Source: Acestrorhynchus altus
Lineage: Eukaryota > Chordata > Actinopteri > Characiformes > Acestrorhynchidae
DNA length: 64,000 nt
Direction: 5' to 3'
NCBI GenBank assembly: GCA_034509495.1
Contig: CM067508.1
Span: 33,641,646-33,705,645 of the forward strand
Part shown: one piece after another, positions 1-11,689 of the stretch
How positions within the stretch are numbered: the stretch's first letter is position 1
Layout: every line of letters begins with the position of its first letter
The notes under the pieces: generated by a model
What the model was told of the DNA's origin: nothing
The model's input: only the letters and a program-made list of their open reading frames with translations
Databases searched by the model: none
Program-made: the position numbers and the translations under genes

Positions 1-1244
1 AAATAAAAAAAATGCATGAGAGTCTGTTTCCTTTACTTATTTTTTTAATTGCCTCTGACAAATTTGTTTTGAGACAGGCGTCGAATGCGCCACATTAAAG
101 TGTATTTCCAGCAGATGAGCACGTAAAAGGCGTGTCCTCAGGGAGCTATGCAATGTTCCCCATAATGAGTGAAGGTAATGAAAGACTTCACACAGACAGA
201 TGTATCCATTTAAAACAGTAACAACTACAGTTAAGATGGCAAAGAGCAAATTACGCCCAACTTTCATTAAAGCGCATGTTTATCCGGGCGCTGCTGGGAC
301 CTGCCGTTTCGTTTTTTTTATTTTTATTTCTTTCCCAGGGAGTTTGGCGAGCGGCCATGCACTATCATTGCCTCTCAAACAAGGTCAATGGAGTGATAGA
401 AGCAGGACAACACTGGTGGCTGCTTCTCTCCTGAGAGTGCAGAGCATTCGCCGCGTAGAGTCCTGAGCTACAGCGTGCAGCGACGAGCCTACCGCCTCGC
501 TCTGTGCCAGACGTGCTCAGCACTGAAGTCAGCGAGATTCTTTTCGCTTTCATGCAACAAATGACGTGCAGGTGGAGGCGAGATATGTTCCGGATGTACT
601 GCAAGGCACATCGCTCTGTGCTCATTTTCCCGGGGCCTTGAAGAGTCATCATTCAAAAGATAGGTTTAATAAAGTGCACTGTCCTTTTTGGCACGTCTTT
701 TTAATAACTACTCCGCAGAGACCCGCGCTTTGACAGGTACAGACGTTCGATATGAAGTTAATTTGGCTGAATTAGTCTGATGTACCAAGCCTTCATTCCC
801 CCAGTTTTATTCTATATCCCAACAGCTTAACGCCTTTGACAGACTGACGAAAGTGGATTCGAGGTGTAGTCGATCCTACCTACCCTATGTTTTTCATTTT
901 ATCCTAAGCGATCTACATGGGCTTTTAGCTCATTAGGCTTTTGATGAACACAGAACAAAGCTTAGAATGAGAGTTGGCAGCACATACATTGATCCATAAA
1001 GAAGGCATAATTACCCTGGCTGCCCGATGGCTAACCTCGCCTTGTTCATTTAATAAACTCACATATGAAATAGCACTTTTTTTTCCCTTTCCCTCTGCTT
1101 TGCCAATTAAATCAGTTACAGCCTCGATCAGTACACTTGCCTCAGGATGTGTATCACACCACTGTCATCTGGCTTTATCTTCATGCAGCATTATAACACG
1201 TAGCAGACAACTCTGACGTTACCTCAACACGGATTAATCATCAC
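1..1244. other. Non-coding DNA, no gene seen
   Basis: I see no exon, RNA gene or recognisable transposon here. Open frames are short and lack family motifs. The sequence is moderately AT-rich with ordinary complexity. Confidence 0.5.
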
Positions 1245-1650
1245 AAAACGCACTCCGAAAGAATCAACAGACTGTGTCTCGTACCAGGCTGTAATGGACA
1301 CACAGAATGGCATCGGGTCATCTTCCACGATGGTTCCCGCTTTTGTCTTGGTGGAGACGACTATTGAATCAGTGTGTGGAGACACCATCAGCAGATTGTT
1401 GTTACTCATCAGATGTCCAGAAGGTCTGGTGTCATGGTGCACAATTTTGAAAGATTGCCAGATCACATTCGGCAGCCCAGTGTCACGTTATTGAGGTACT
1501 GCAGCCATTGGTTCTATCTTTTCTGAACACACTCCAGTGCGCTGTTCCAGAAGGACAACTCTCATCCGTATACTGCTGCCGCATCAAGAGCTCGCCATGA
1601 CGACACCACAGGTACCATCTCCAGACCTATCACTGGTCGAAAATGTTTGA
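1245..1650 (+). pseudogene. Tc1-like transposase relic, 5' part
   Basis: Conceptual translation across at least two frames gives segments of a Tc1-family DDE transposase: WHRVIFHDGSRF (equivalent of the WxxVxFSDESRF block holding the first catalytic Asp), then GVMVHNF (usual GVMVWG), QKDNSHPYTA (usual QQDNARPHTA, second Asp), and SPDLSLVENV (usual SPDLSPIEHV, third acidic residue). Frame changes and an internal stop show that it is dead. The frame breaks off at about 1650 and homology resumes at about 2222, so the relic seems to be split by a later insertion. Family assignment rests on motif order, not on a database search. Confidence 0.75.
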
Positions 1651-2221
1651 GTATTACCTTAATGGAAGCTAACGAAGCTAATGTCAACCAAACCCTAAAC
1701 CTACCCCAAAACATAACCTCAGTGTTGATTGTGAGGTGTCCATTACAGCTTTTGAGTATGTTGTTATTAACATTGATCAAACAGTTAGAACACTCAAATA
1801 TCCAACATTTTTGTGGTTACATTGAACACTATTCTATATACTATGGTACAAAACTCCATCCCTGGGCTCTGACTGGCTCAGTGGTGTAATGCACTATCAT
1901 CACTATCACTATCAATCACTATCATCTGAGAATCGTATGTTTGAATCCCATGTCATGCTGCTGGCCATTGGCAGCCAGAATCAGAGAGAGAGTGAAGTTG
2001 CCAGGCACGGGCGTCTGTCAGTCTTTCAGTCTGTACTGGAGTTGGGCGCTTTCGTCAGATTGCGTTGGCTGCCCAGCAATCACACAAAATGGCAGTAGTT
2101 CTAAGAAAGGCAGTAGATGATTTCATGTGCTCGTCCTCACCCACCTAGTGGGTGCATCCTCTGAGATGGGGGTGTGTCCTAATGGGGTTGGGGAATTGAC
2201 ACTTCAAAACTCCACCCCTAC
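1651..2221. mobile_element. Probable insert splitting the Tc1 relic
   Basis: About 570 bases separate two halves of one Tc1 transposase, where the family normally has only about 15 to 20 codons. A stretch near 1675-1745 (alternating CTAACC/CCTAAAC-type words followed by ACATAACCTC) resembles 4085-4140 in this window, which suggests dispersed-repeat material. I could not find clean terminal repeats or a target-site duplication. Confidence 0.4.
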
Positions 2222-2352
2222 CCCACAATCCGCAGGAACTGAGAGAGAACATTGAAGCTGCATGGGATGGATCATCACAGGACACCATTAGGAACGTCTA
2301 CAACTCCATGCAGAGACGTCTGGCATGTTGCATTACTGAGAGTCACTCTGTA
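2222..2352 (+). pseudogene. Tc1-like transposase relic, C-terminal part
   Basis: One frame reads NPQELRENIEAAWDGSSQ and then DTIRNVYNSMQRRLACCI. This is the C-terminal block of Tc1-like transposases, where the family has LxELxxxxxxxWxxIPQxxIxxLxxSMxRR. It is the continuation of the relic at 1245-1650 and is followed by decayed sequence. No intact reading frame remains. Confidence 0.75.
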
Positions 2353-3279
2353 TGTGTAGATCAATAAATATTGATCATATCTATAATTTTAATTCTAATC
2401 ATTTATTGATCCTGATAACCTTCATCTTCCTTCCATCCCACACTTCCTTCTGGGTGCAAGGTGAAGATTTTATGGGAGGTCTGTGGATTGATTAAAGCGT
2501 ATACAACCTTTGAAAGGCCACTACCCTGACTGGTGGCTACTAGCTTCCATTTAAATAGTAACGTATTCTCAGTTTAACACATCCAAGACTTTCACTCCTA
2601 CACCTTACATGATGAACACATCTGCAACTTTTAAATGAGCTCAGAGAAGAGACAAGCTCACTGAGTGTGTCTGCACAGCGTCCGTGATCCTCGGTTGCTA
2701 ATTAAACCTGCTTTGCTTTACTGCGTGTCCGTTCGGATATAATATAGGTTCTGGTGCAAACAGGGCTTCAGTTTTTCTCACGGTCAGAACGGCCTTGTTA
2801 AGATATTGCCGACTCTGTACAACTCGCAGAAGTTGTTTTTGTTTTTGTTTTGTTTTTTGGGATAAATTTTATCACTGCAAAATTCCAGGAACACAGATTT
2901 ATACGTAGAGTTAATATTACATCCGCATTTTTTATCTCGCTGACAACCTTGTCTTCGGCTGTGTGTTGCTATAAAAAACAGATGGCCAGTTTAGTCAGAT
3001 AGTTTATGTAAAGTAATTGCCTTTACTTATTCGAATTGCCCTTAATCTGCATCTGACAAATTATATACACTGAGTGAGGAGGCAGCTGGAATGAGTCAAG
3101 GTGAATGAGTTGGTGTAACCTCAGCATATTTGGTTTAAATCAACTTAAGACCATATTGAAATTGTATCTTATGGTAATTAGCCACAGCAACTAGGTGTTA
3201 AATGAGGATTATTCTAATGTGCCGTGTGCTCTGATTTTTATTTATTAAAAAATCATGATATTGGTTTGTATGGACTGTC

Positions 3280-3280
<1 letters not shown>
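2353..3280. other. AT-rich non-coding DNA, nothing recognised
   Basis: No exon, RNA gene or recognisable repeat family is visible apart from a short T/G-rich stretch near 2837-2860. Confidence 0.5.

Positions 3281-3321
<41 letters not shown>
3281..3321. repeat. (TTA)n microsatellite
   Basis: About 13 uninterrupted TTA units are read directly. Confidence 0.97.
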
Positions 3322-3324
<3 letters not shown>

Positions 3325-3364
3325 CAATGTTCTCCTCTCTTCTCAGCTGCACAACAACTGTACC

Positions 3365-3795
3365 AGAATCATCCATAACTTTATGACCACCTTGTTTCTA
3401 CATTTTAAATTCTACAGCTCCACTTATCATACAGGAGCACTTTGTAGATCTATAATTACAGACTCCTCCTTTCACCCTGATCTTCAATGATCAGGACCCC
3501 ACAGGACCACCACAGAGCAGATATTATGTGGGTGGTGGGTCATTCTCAGCACTGCAGTCAGTGTGTGTTGTGCTGGTACAAGTGGTACAAGTTGCTGTTG
3601 CTGGTGTCTTTAAACACTGTGTCCACTCACTGTCCACTCTATCAGACACTCCTACCCAGTGTCTCCACCTTGTAGATATAAAGTCAGAGACAGAATCTCA
3701 TCTGTTTCTGCACAGTTTGTGTTGGTCATCATCTAGTCCTTCATCCGTGCTCACAGGACACTGTCGGCTGGACATTTCTGGTTGGTGGACTGTTT
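3365..3795 (+). mobile_element. Fish MITE, ATCATCCATAACTTTATGACC-end family, copy 1
   Basis: The left end (ATCATCCATAACTTTATGAC) matches the end of copy 2 at 20144. The body shares long blocks with copies 2 and 3: ATGATCAGGACCCCACAGGA, GACCACCACAGAGCAG, a GTGGGTGGTGGGTCATT block and the GTCCTTCATC block. It ends abruptly after the GGTTGGTGGACTG block, so this copy is 3'-truncated. Some codons are open, but the element is non-coding. Family placement as Tc1/mariner-like is from remembered fish repeats with this terminus and is not proven here. Confidence 0.8.
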
Positions 3796-3840
3796 GACGA
3801 ATTGTCATTATAATAAACTCTAATATAACTGAATTAAATA

Positions 3841-4004
3841 CCAGTTTAAATGACAAAGGATATTCCAGGGCATGTTTACTGTTCTGTCCATGTGTCCACA
3901 TGCTCAACCTGCATACAGACTCTGACTGATCAGAGAGAGGGGGCGGGGCTGATGCTCAACCTGCAGACAGACTCTGACTGATCAGAGAGAGGGGGCGGGG
4001 CTGA

Positions 4005-4006
<2 letters not shown>
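3841..4006 (+). mobile_element. GC-box MITE fragment (a) with two 52-bp units
   Basis: This fragment begins in the block CCAGTTTAAATGACAAAGGA and ends in GGGGGCGGGGCTGA. It contains two tandem 52-bp units, 3900-3951 and 3952-4003, nearly identical to each other. Each carries a CTGACTGATCAG dyad and a GGGGCGGGGC box. The same sequence recurs at about 25.6, 29.9, 32.1, 34.4 and 51.1 kb, so it belongs to a dispersed family. This copy is truncated at both ends and is followed directly by a (TTA)n tract. Confidence 0.8.

Positions 4007-4077
<71 letters not shown>
4007..4077. repeat. (ATT)n microsatellite
   Basis: About 23 ATT units adjoin the GC-box element fragment. Confidence 0.97.
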
Positions 4078-4185
4078 CCTTGATAGCCAACCAGCTAACC
4101 TATCCTTAAACCTACCCCCAAACATAACCTCTGTAAAGAATGTCCATCAAATTCATTTTTAATCAATTTTAATGGAAAAGCATTA

Positions 4186-5685
4186 CGGTTTTGTATCACT
4201 GCATTATGGCTTCTTGTGCATTCTGAGCTGGTTTGTGTGCATTTTGCAAAACAGCACCACCAGTGGAGAGGAGCTCATTGTGAAACAATGCATTTAAGTA
4301 GTGTGTAAACTTCCTGTCCATTTCAATATTATATGTACATGTTTTCAAAGATCTTGTTGCATTAAAAACCTCAAAAAGCATTTCCTATCTTATTATAATT
4401 CAATTATTATCAATATTCATATGATTAACATTTCAAAGAAATGTGGAGTAAGTGATGGAGTCCCCCTTTAACAGAACACATGGAAATTTGTGCTGGCTGA
4501 TTCCACCTCACTTGTACCCATGTGCACGTCACGTAATGGCTGGGGTGGAGAAATGAGCGTTTGGCGGGGGCTGTGTAGGCAGGGGGAATATGTTAATTGA
4601 AAGTTAGGATCACTTTGTGGCCATTACAGGGAGAAACCTGAGACATGTTAACGCGGCAGAGGCAGGCAGCACCTGCTGTCGCCGGGCTAATTGTGTTGGA
4701 TTTGCCCGTGTCTGTCAGGAGCTGGCGCTCATCATGCTCCTGCCTCCAGTTACAGCTGTATTATTACCCGAGTTTGACATTACAGCAGGAGCCACTGGGG
4801 GATCGGGCCACCTCCCGACCCTCACCGCCACCTTCTCAGACAAAATCGGCTTTCCAAAGAGCCTTGATTTCGGGAGTCGTGTGGAGCAGCACTTAAAATG
4901 CCCCCAAAAGATTTGAATATTCTAGCATTTAATGAAAAATTGTTGGGATGTGTCATCTTGAAAAGAACCCGACTTTCTCCGATTATTGCACAGGTATTCA
5001 AAATATGCATGAAAAGAATTTGCGTCCTTGACCTGCCCTTGGCAATTATTCATTTTGCCACACAGGCATTTACACTATGGCTCCGACTTTGAGACACCAG
5101 TTCTCTTCCGATTGGATGCCGTGCTAGAGGAGGGGTTGGAAAGCCCTTGAATACAGGCCTCCTTGCATATGAATGGGCTGCACACAGACCCTGAGTGCTG
5201 TGCGGGTGACTGGTGATGAAACCATACTGTGCTTTTGAGGGCCAGCTAGGGGCAACGGCGTATAATCTGATTCCAACTCCAGCAACCTCCCTTTTATTTT
5301 TAATTGTTCCACTGTAGCATTTAAGAGCTATTGATCCCCGGAAAAGCATTAAGTTAAAGAATCGCTATTACTGTTTATATTCCCTGCTTGGAGAAGGCAC
5401 ATCAAAGGACATTTTAATGTCACAGACTTTCTGAGGGAATTTGAAGCCCAGGTTTGAACAGGCCAGCCTATGAGCGAAAAGGACACGCAATAGACAAACG
5501 CAGAAACAAATGTGAGGGCAATTTGCAGCTAATCAAATTGCATCCAGACATTGATTTCTTTGCAAGGAGAAGTTTACCATGCATGGATTTCAAAAGCTGA
5601 CGGCATTTTAAAAGTCAAATGTTATGTTCCCACAGTTAATCCTGTAAACTGTGCGATGCTAGAAGGGAAGGGTGAGTTATTATTC

Positions 5686-5688
<3 letters not shown>
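4186..5688. other. Non-coding DNA, no gene seen
   Basis: This stretch is of mixed composition and largely repeat-free. The part near 4880-5060 (AATATTCTAGCATTTAATG and following) looks like possible conserved non-coding sequence. I see no exon with convincing splice sites. Confidence 0.4.
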
Positions 5689-5746
<58 letters not shown>

Positions 5747-5752
5747 GGAGAG
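5689..5752. repeat. (GA)n microsatellite
   Basis: About 30 GA dinucleotides with a few GGGA interruptions at the right end. Confidence 0.97.
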
Positions 5753-6160
5753 ATGGCAAATGACCAGTGAGTGACACAGTTGAGTAAGCAGAGAGAATTT
5801 GTTTGGTGTTATGAGTATACTTTCTATAATACAGAGTTGGGGATGTGATGATTAATCGATTTATTCAAATGAAATCAAGACCAAATGTGTGGGTGAAAAA
5901 TGTAATAGTCTGTAGAGTTGATAGTTTCATTAGTTGGTTACATCATCACACATATTTCTCCCTCTCATGAGGGACATTTGGTGATGGACGTGAACCGGGG
6001 ACTCAAAGTTTAAGTACCACAGTTATTTTTTCAGTAATATTCTCTCAGAGCTGCAGTGAAAACGTACAGACTGAGCAGCTGTTCGTCACATTTACATTGT
6101 GTTCTAAGGTTCAGTTAGTGTGAGGTGGGGGAGTCTCAAGGAAATAGGTTGAGTGGAAAC

Positions 6161-6215
6161 ACACACACTCACTCACACACACACACACACACTCATATAT
6201 ATATATATATATATG
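6161..6215. repeat. Compound (CA)n-(TA)n microsatellite
   Basis: Interrupted CA repeats run directly into an uninterrupted TA tract. Confidence 0.95.
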
Positions 6216-6252
6216 TATGCATGTGTACACTACAGAAGCAAATAATCTAGAG

Positions 6253-6335
6253 TGGTTTCACAACCCTGGTCTTGGAGGCACCCCAACCCTGCATATTTTA
6301 GAGCTTCCCCTGTTCTCACCACATCTGGTTCAACC
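6253..6335 (+). mobile_element. Fragment related to the hAT-type MITE
   Basis: The words GTGGTTTCACAACCCTGG, TTGGAGGCACC and CTGCATATTTTAGAGCT correspond in order to the left half of the element at 9856-10039. The right inverted repeat is missing, so only a diverged half copy is left. Confidence 0.65.
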
Positions 6336-6540
6336 GGTTGTACCTTTGTTGGAACCACAGTAGTTTGAACCACATGGGTTCGAACCACCGTAGTCTGAAT
6401 GTACAATGGTTTGGGCTGACTTTTACAGCGGGAAACTGATGACTCACCTGCACCGTTATTGTCGGAGTGGGTTTTGCGTCTCACAGAGACAAGGGTTCGA
6501 ATCCCGAGGGTTGCGGTGTGCTTTTTCATAATTGCTTCAT
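6336..6540. repeat. Diverged repeat with a pol III B-box-like word
   Basis: An imperfect internal repetition of GAACCAC/GTAGT words is seen at 6350-6410. At 6490-6500 the word GGTTCGAATCC fits the RNA polymerase III B-box consensus. No convincing A box or tRNA cloverleaf can be drawn upstream. A decayed tRNA-derived SINE is the best guess, with low certainty. Confidence 0.3.
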
Positions 6541-7304
6541 TTTCACAGGCCTAGAAACCCTGATACAACCCATATGCACAAGTATTTTCATATATTTGAA
6601 TCACGTTTTATTCCAAAATGCATTTCAGACACTATAATGTATTACAGAAAAGATGGATTATGTTCCAAATATATTTTTACATACATTTATATTTATATGT
6701 AATATATTTAAAACTATTAGCAAAATTACCTTTAACATTATGAAAACATGTTACATACATGGATACAAAGTTGTTTTTGACACTAAAATATTATATATAT
6801 ATTATTTTGAAGCTTCTTCTTTTTTGTCTTCACGTTCTACAAGTGCAAGAAGCCGAAGATACATTTAAAAGTTGACAGCTGCATAAATGTTATTGGTAAC
6901 TGGTGGATTCATAATCCGAGCTGCCTTAAAACAGACCCAAAACAGTGAACCATGTCCTGCAGACTGTGTTAGGAAACAGGTTCTGCAGAAGTATGTGTGT
7001 CAGTGCTTTTCTTTTCAGATAGCTTGAAGTTCTTAGTCCTCGGTCCTCACATTTTCATTTTAGAGATTTAATGACTAATAATATAAAGATTATGATTAAT
7101 TAGGTGGAACAGCTCGTGAATTTATGCCTGTCATCTGAAGAACCTCAGACTGAGACCTGTCTTCTTCGTGGACTTCACGCTCGCTTGCGTGTGGATGGTA
7201 TTATTTTCTTTTCTTTTTCCAACCTTTAATCTTCTGGCCGCCCTTTTGTTGAGCACCAGTCTTTGCATCCCCCTTTGCCATGGAATACAGCTCTTTCAAA
7301 TGAG
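6541..7304. other. AT-rich non-coding DNA, nothing recognised
   Basis: No gene or known repeat is seen. Short AT-rich low-complexity patches occur near 6690-6810. Confidence 0.5.
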
Positions 7305-7342
7305 ACCCCCCCCACCACCACCACCACCACCACCACCACCTA
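7305..7342. repeat. (CCA)n microsatellite
   Basis: A short C run is followed by about 10 CCA triplets. It would encode a proline run in one frame, but I see no gene context. Confidence 0.9.
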
Positions 7343-9684
7343 CCCACCCGCTTGTGCCGACACCCCCAGATGTTTTGATTAGCAGCGACTCGTATGCTGG
7401 TCAGATCCCGGGATTAATGATGGATAATTTGCCTACGGTTGGCACGGCGCTACGCCGCTCTGCCAGCCTTTGGATGCCATATGGGCAGAAGCAGCTGTTT
7501 TCATTACTCTCCCTTGCCCAGATGTGTCAAACAGGATGCCGGCTTCAATCGGCAGTCTTGCTGGCACTCGGCGGGGGGTGCTTTCGACTTGCTTGGCAGC
7601 TAATTACTTTAATGTAGCCGAGGACAGAGGCCCCCACGTGTTTTTTTTTTTCTTCCTCCTCCTTTATTTATTTTTTTAAAGGGTCTTTTACAAACAGCTG
7701 AATGCCAGCTGTCACCTCCTCGCACATTGAGGGAAGACAGATAGGTTGCAGCCGGAAAAACATTTGACGAGGAGATCCACGGGCACGGGCATGTCCGAGA
7801 GCAGCGGCGAAGCCGGCCTGGGCCAGTCAGCGTAGAGGGAAGGTCATGAGTGTAGTCAGCATTAATGCATCCAGCGTATGCCAGAGCCATCAGCTGAGGC
7901 TCGTTCTGCTCTCTGGACTCCATTAGCAGCAACCTTCTTGTGGAGTGGCCGTGCTGTATGGTGATTCAGTGTGCATCTGCAGTGCACGCAGCGAAGGTGC
8001 TGCTGAAGCGTGAAGCGCCGTGCAGATTGCGTAGTGCATGCTGTAGGCATGTTCAGCTGGCGCTGCATCAGCTGGCAGAAGAGTTTGTCTCCCAGAACTG
8101 AGACTGGTGTCAAGGTCATGCTTCTCTTTTACATAAGAGGTACGGCCTCTGATGAGCAACTGCAAAAGGTGCTGCTTGACGTCGCTTCCGTATGAGTGCA
8201 ACACGCACGTTAGCCAGAAGATCGCCAACAGCTGTTGGGAGATGAGTGAGAACCGTCAAAAGAATCCTTCCGCAACGTCCCGCTGTCCTGCGTGAGGGAC
8301 AGTGGAGTAGACCGTTTCTTGGCCTTGAGTCATTATCACGCCACAGCAGTAAGTTGCTTGAGAAATACAAATAATAGCTGTGTGCATTTCGTCAATACCA
8401 TCATTACAGCAACACAGAAGCATCGATAAGTCTTCATTATGGCGCTGGGCTTCGTCTATATTATCCTCCTATATGGAGCACAAAGGCTGTGGAGCAGCAC
8501 TTGAGTGGTCCTACAGCTGCCTCGTATTCTTTTGACATGCGTCAATAAGGCCTCACTTTTCCGCTCTTGTAGGCTTAGTGCTGCCATGACAGCTGGAATT
8601 GGACTGTGTCTATGCCGCAGGAATAATAACTGACCGCAGCTGTCCACCACTCAATACGAATGTGTTCACCTGGAGTATGGGACCACTTGCGTTTATTCGT
8701 TTGCTTGCTTGTTTGTTTGCTTTTTTTCCCGACGTTAAGCGGCTTTAGCTTTCAGAGGCCTTTCGCAGAGATCGTTCTCGGCTGGCTCAGAAAGTGCAAG
8801 CGAGGGGTTTGTTTCTTTGTCTCCTTGGGAACATATGCTGTACTTTCCCGCCGCAGAACAAAAGACGAAAGGAGTGAGTCATGAATGAGTGTGCAGTCTG
8901 CTTCTCTTCTCTTCTCTTTTCTTCTCCAGTCACAAGGGCATTGGTTTGTTCTTGTGCTGTGCTCCAGTATTGATCAGTTGGCTCGTATCACTGTCCGTAG
9001 GGGAAAACACTGTATTTTGCCCCCTTTCCCGTTTTGCATCATTTCATCTACTGTTCAGAGTGACTCGCCGTCCCATTTGAACTGAACTTGTGTAACTGTG
9101 AATAGATAGGTGAATAAAAGATGGCCTGATTTCCAAAATGTGTAAAATAATGATGCATTTATTTCATACTTACAGCAAGTTTCTTCATATTCTTTAGTTT
9201 TGTTTTCTGTTTCTTTTTTTTTTTTTAATAACAAAGCAGGAAAAGGACCCAATGCAAAAATCCAAGCATCCTGTGTTAGAAGAGTATAGAGTATAATTTT
9301 ATACATGCTTGTTCATTGTATAAAATTATTCATTGAGATCCCTGCAGCACTATTATCAAATAAACTAAATTAATAATTAATCAAATAAAATTAATTCATA
9401 ATCTATTCTTATGTGTTAGAATTCATTAAAAATAAACTGATTAAATAATAAAATGAATAAATAAATGAATGAGAAAATAAAATAGCGTGTTTTTTTTTCA
9501 TCAAGGGTGGATTATCTGTGTAGTGCAGGCACCAGAAAAATGCATACAGATTTCTGAATTAGAATTTATTTATCAGGAGTAAAATTGAAGTAAAAATTTA
9601 AAATAATAAGTAAATAAGTAAAATTTAAGGACGTCACAGTCTTTTTTGCACACACACATTCACAAACACACATAAACACACACT
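7343..9684. other. Non-coding DNA, possible conserved patches
   Basis: Balanced base composition, few repeats and many CA/TG-derived CpG sites mark 7343-9080, a texture compatible with old single-copy DNA. From about 9090 it becomes AT-rich with short poly-T and ATAAATAA stretches. Short overlapping open frames on both strands lack start context, splice sites or recognisable domains. Confidence 0.4.
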
Positions 9685-9790
9685 TATTTATTTATTTATT
9701 TATTTGTTTGTTTGTTTGTTTGTTTGTTTGTTTGTTTGTTTGTTTGTTTGTTTATTTATTTTATTTATTTATTTATTTATGGGGGGGGGG
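9685..9790. repeat. (TTTA)n-(TTTG)n-(TTTA)n microsatellite plus G run
   Basis: Tetranucleotide TTTA units flank a block of about 12 TTTG units. A run of 10 or more G follows at 9781. Confidence 0.95.
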
Positions 9791-9847
9791 CAGAAGGTCA
9801 AATGAACTTTTCAGTGTTAGAATGTTCTAGATTTTGGATGGTGGTTA

Positions 9848-10047
9848 GGTTAGGGCAGTGTTTCCCAACCCTGTTCCTGGAGGCACACCTGCTCTGCATG
9901 TTTTAGAGCTAACCCTGCTCCCCACACACCTGATTCAACTAATCAGCTCATTAACAAGCCCTTCACAGTTGCAAGGGGTGTGTTAAAGCTAAAATGTGCA
10001 GGGCAGGGGAGCCTCCAGGAACAGGGTTGGGAAACACTGGGTTAGGG
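9848..10047. mobile_element. 184-bp hAT-type MITE with perfect 8-bp TSD
   Basis: The element spans 9856-10039. Its ends are inverted: left CAGTGTTTCCCAACCCTGTT, right the reverse complement AACAGGGTTGGGAAACACTG, with the inverted match continuing as CCTGGAGGC. Both flanks carry GGTTAGGG (9848-9855 and 10040-10047), an exact 8-bp target-site duplication. An 8-bp duplication with CAGTG ends is the hallmark of hAT transposition. There is no coding capacity, so it must have moved with a transposase supplied elsewhere. The intact duplication indicates a fairly recent insertion. Confidence 0.93.
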
Positions 10048-10129
10048 AACCATGGCAGGTTTTGGGTGTGTTTAACATCATTATCCAGCTGCACAAGCCA
10101 CTCCTCATTTCATTTTTAATGTTTTTTTT

Positions 10130-10345
10130 ACAGATATGATGTTTGTTCATATTTGTTTACATCCATTCTTCCCTCGTCCAGTAAAAACCTGCCCATGCCA
10201 CTGACTGCTGCACAACCTACAGCATAATCGATTCACCCCTGTGCTTAACAGTTGGAGGGTTCTTCTCGTGAAATATATTTTTACTCATTGCCGACGTAAA
10301 TTTTGAAAAAGATGCCCAAACCTTTGCATGCCACTGCAAATGTAA
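10130..10345 (+). mobile_element. Tc1/mariner-like MITE, 3' fragment
   Basis: The right end reads CCAAACCTTTGCATGCCACTG. Its reverse complement is the common fish DNA-transposon terminus beginning CAGTGGCATGCAAA. Internal words such as CTGCACAACCTACAGCATAA support the same element. The left end is not found. Confidence 0.6.
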
Positions 10346-10807
10346 TGAGGATTGTGGTGTTTTAAGATAGTGATCAATAAAAATAATAAATAATTAAAAA
10401 TAAAGCAACATTTTAGGCTAAAACTATAAAAATATGTTTTCAATGCCGTCATGTTTCACACTTAGAACAATTCTGTGAACAGTTCTAAGTTGGTCTGTTT
10501 CTATAGAATAAAGCACTTAGTTACACTGTTCTTGGTGTGGTTCACCACAGCGTTAAGGTAAGAGTTGAGTTTAGAATTAGAGTTTGTATAAAGTTTAGAT
10601 TTAGATGGAATAAACTCTTAAGTGTTAACGAGTTCACTGATGAGTTCACTGCTTAGACCTTTGTTGGTCCACCCTCTGTCCACCTGGATTATTCTCCTGC
10701 AAGATCTAAGTAGGTTTTAATCTGTTAATCTACTCAAACAGATTTTAAATGCACTGAGACTTTTATTCTATAATCTGTACTAAACAGATGTCCAACAGGG
10801 GTGTCAA

Positions 10808-10964
10808 GGTGGCAATGCAGGTAGCTCCAGGGCCCTCCCAAAAATGCATGTGGTAGGTGAATTGTCCAATGTCCAGGGGGTGTTCGTGTCCTGCACCCAG
10901 TGGGCTCTGGATCAACCTTGAAGCAATGTAGGATGAAGCTGAGAAGATTATGACTGACTGACTA
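10808..10964 (+). mobile_element. tRNA-derived SINE, internally deleted copy
   Basis: The start (GGTGGCAATGCAGGTA, then AGCTCCAGGGCC) resembles the head of a SINE widespread in otophysan fishes. The middle (GTGGTAGGTGAATTG) and the tail (CCTGCACCCAGTGGGCTCTGGA, ending in GACTGACTGACTAA) match its body and L2-type tail. The B box is absent because of an internal deletion. Assignment is from memory of the family. Confidence 0.6.
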
Positions 10965-11689
10965 ATTTACAACAGATAACAAATGATCCAGTGAATTCTG
11001 GACAGACCACTGACGGACCACCCAGAAAATGCAGAGCAATATGTCAGTGGACCACCAGCTTTGCCGTCAATGGTCCAGATAAGTTAATCGTCTACATCTA
11101 CTATCAATATAAAGGCATTTTACGGGCGGGTCCTCAGACAGACATGTCTAATTATTGGTGGAATCCCCCTTTAAATGGTGATGATTGGAGACAGTAAATC
11201 ACTTTTCCTCTGTGTGACAGAAACCGTTCTGTTCTTTGTTGTTAGTTTCTGTGGCCCTGGTCAACTTTCCAGACGAAACAAAAAAAAAAAAGAAATTGCT
11301 GCTGGCCCCTTCTCCGGTCCAACTCACTTGCGGCTGTTTGGCTCCGTCTCCCACCGGATCCTATTATTATGCTTTACATATGCAAGAACGCGCTGCATGA
11401 GCATCATACTCACTGAGGGACTTGACACACTTTCTGTCTGCAGCCCACTGCTTATGACTGCGCCGGCTCCCTCGCTCGCGCTGGTGAGGGTGCTTCACAC
11501 TTTGAAAACTTCTCAGCAATCTGGAGCTCTGTGCAGTGAAAGTCATTCAAAGTTTGGTGGGAGAAACACTAGGAGCCAGTCTCGGGAGAGAAGACAAACA
11601 TCATGATAAATGCAGCTTCGATGAGTCACCAGGTTTAAGTTTGCTTTTTTTTTTTCTCAGGGTTTGAAACAGTTGGCCGTCTGGAGGTG
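10965..11689. other. Non-coding DNA, no gene seen
   Basis: A 143-codon open frame (11175-11606) spans this stretch, but it has no domain, splice or codon signature that I recognise. No repeat is evident apart from an A run at 11281. Confidence 0.45.

Noticed and set aside
5551..5763. Open frames made of Arg-Glu, Ser-Leu, His-Thr or Cys-Val runs (here and at 12.8, 13.1, 21.9, 33.4, 37.1, 40.3, 48.3, 54.7, 62.0, 62.6 kb)
   Set aside because: They are translations of GA, CT, CA or GT microsatellites, with no domain, start or splice context.
6490..6500. B-box-like GGTTCGAATCC considered as a tRNA gene
   Set aside because: No A box, anticodon arm or acceptor stem pairing could be drawn around it.
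7168..7617. 149-codon frame with a proline run
   Set aside because: The proline run comes from the CCA microsatellite. The rest has no recognisable domain and overlaps other open frames.
11175..11606. 143-codon frame
   Set aside because: It begins in ordinary non-coding sequence and contains a K run from a poly-A tract. No domain is recognised.
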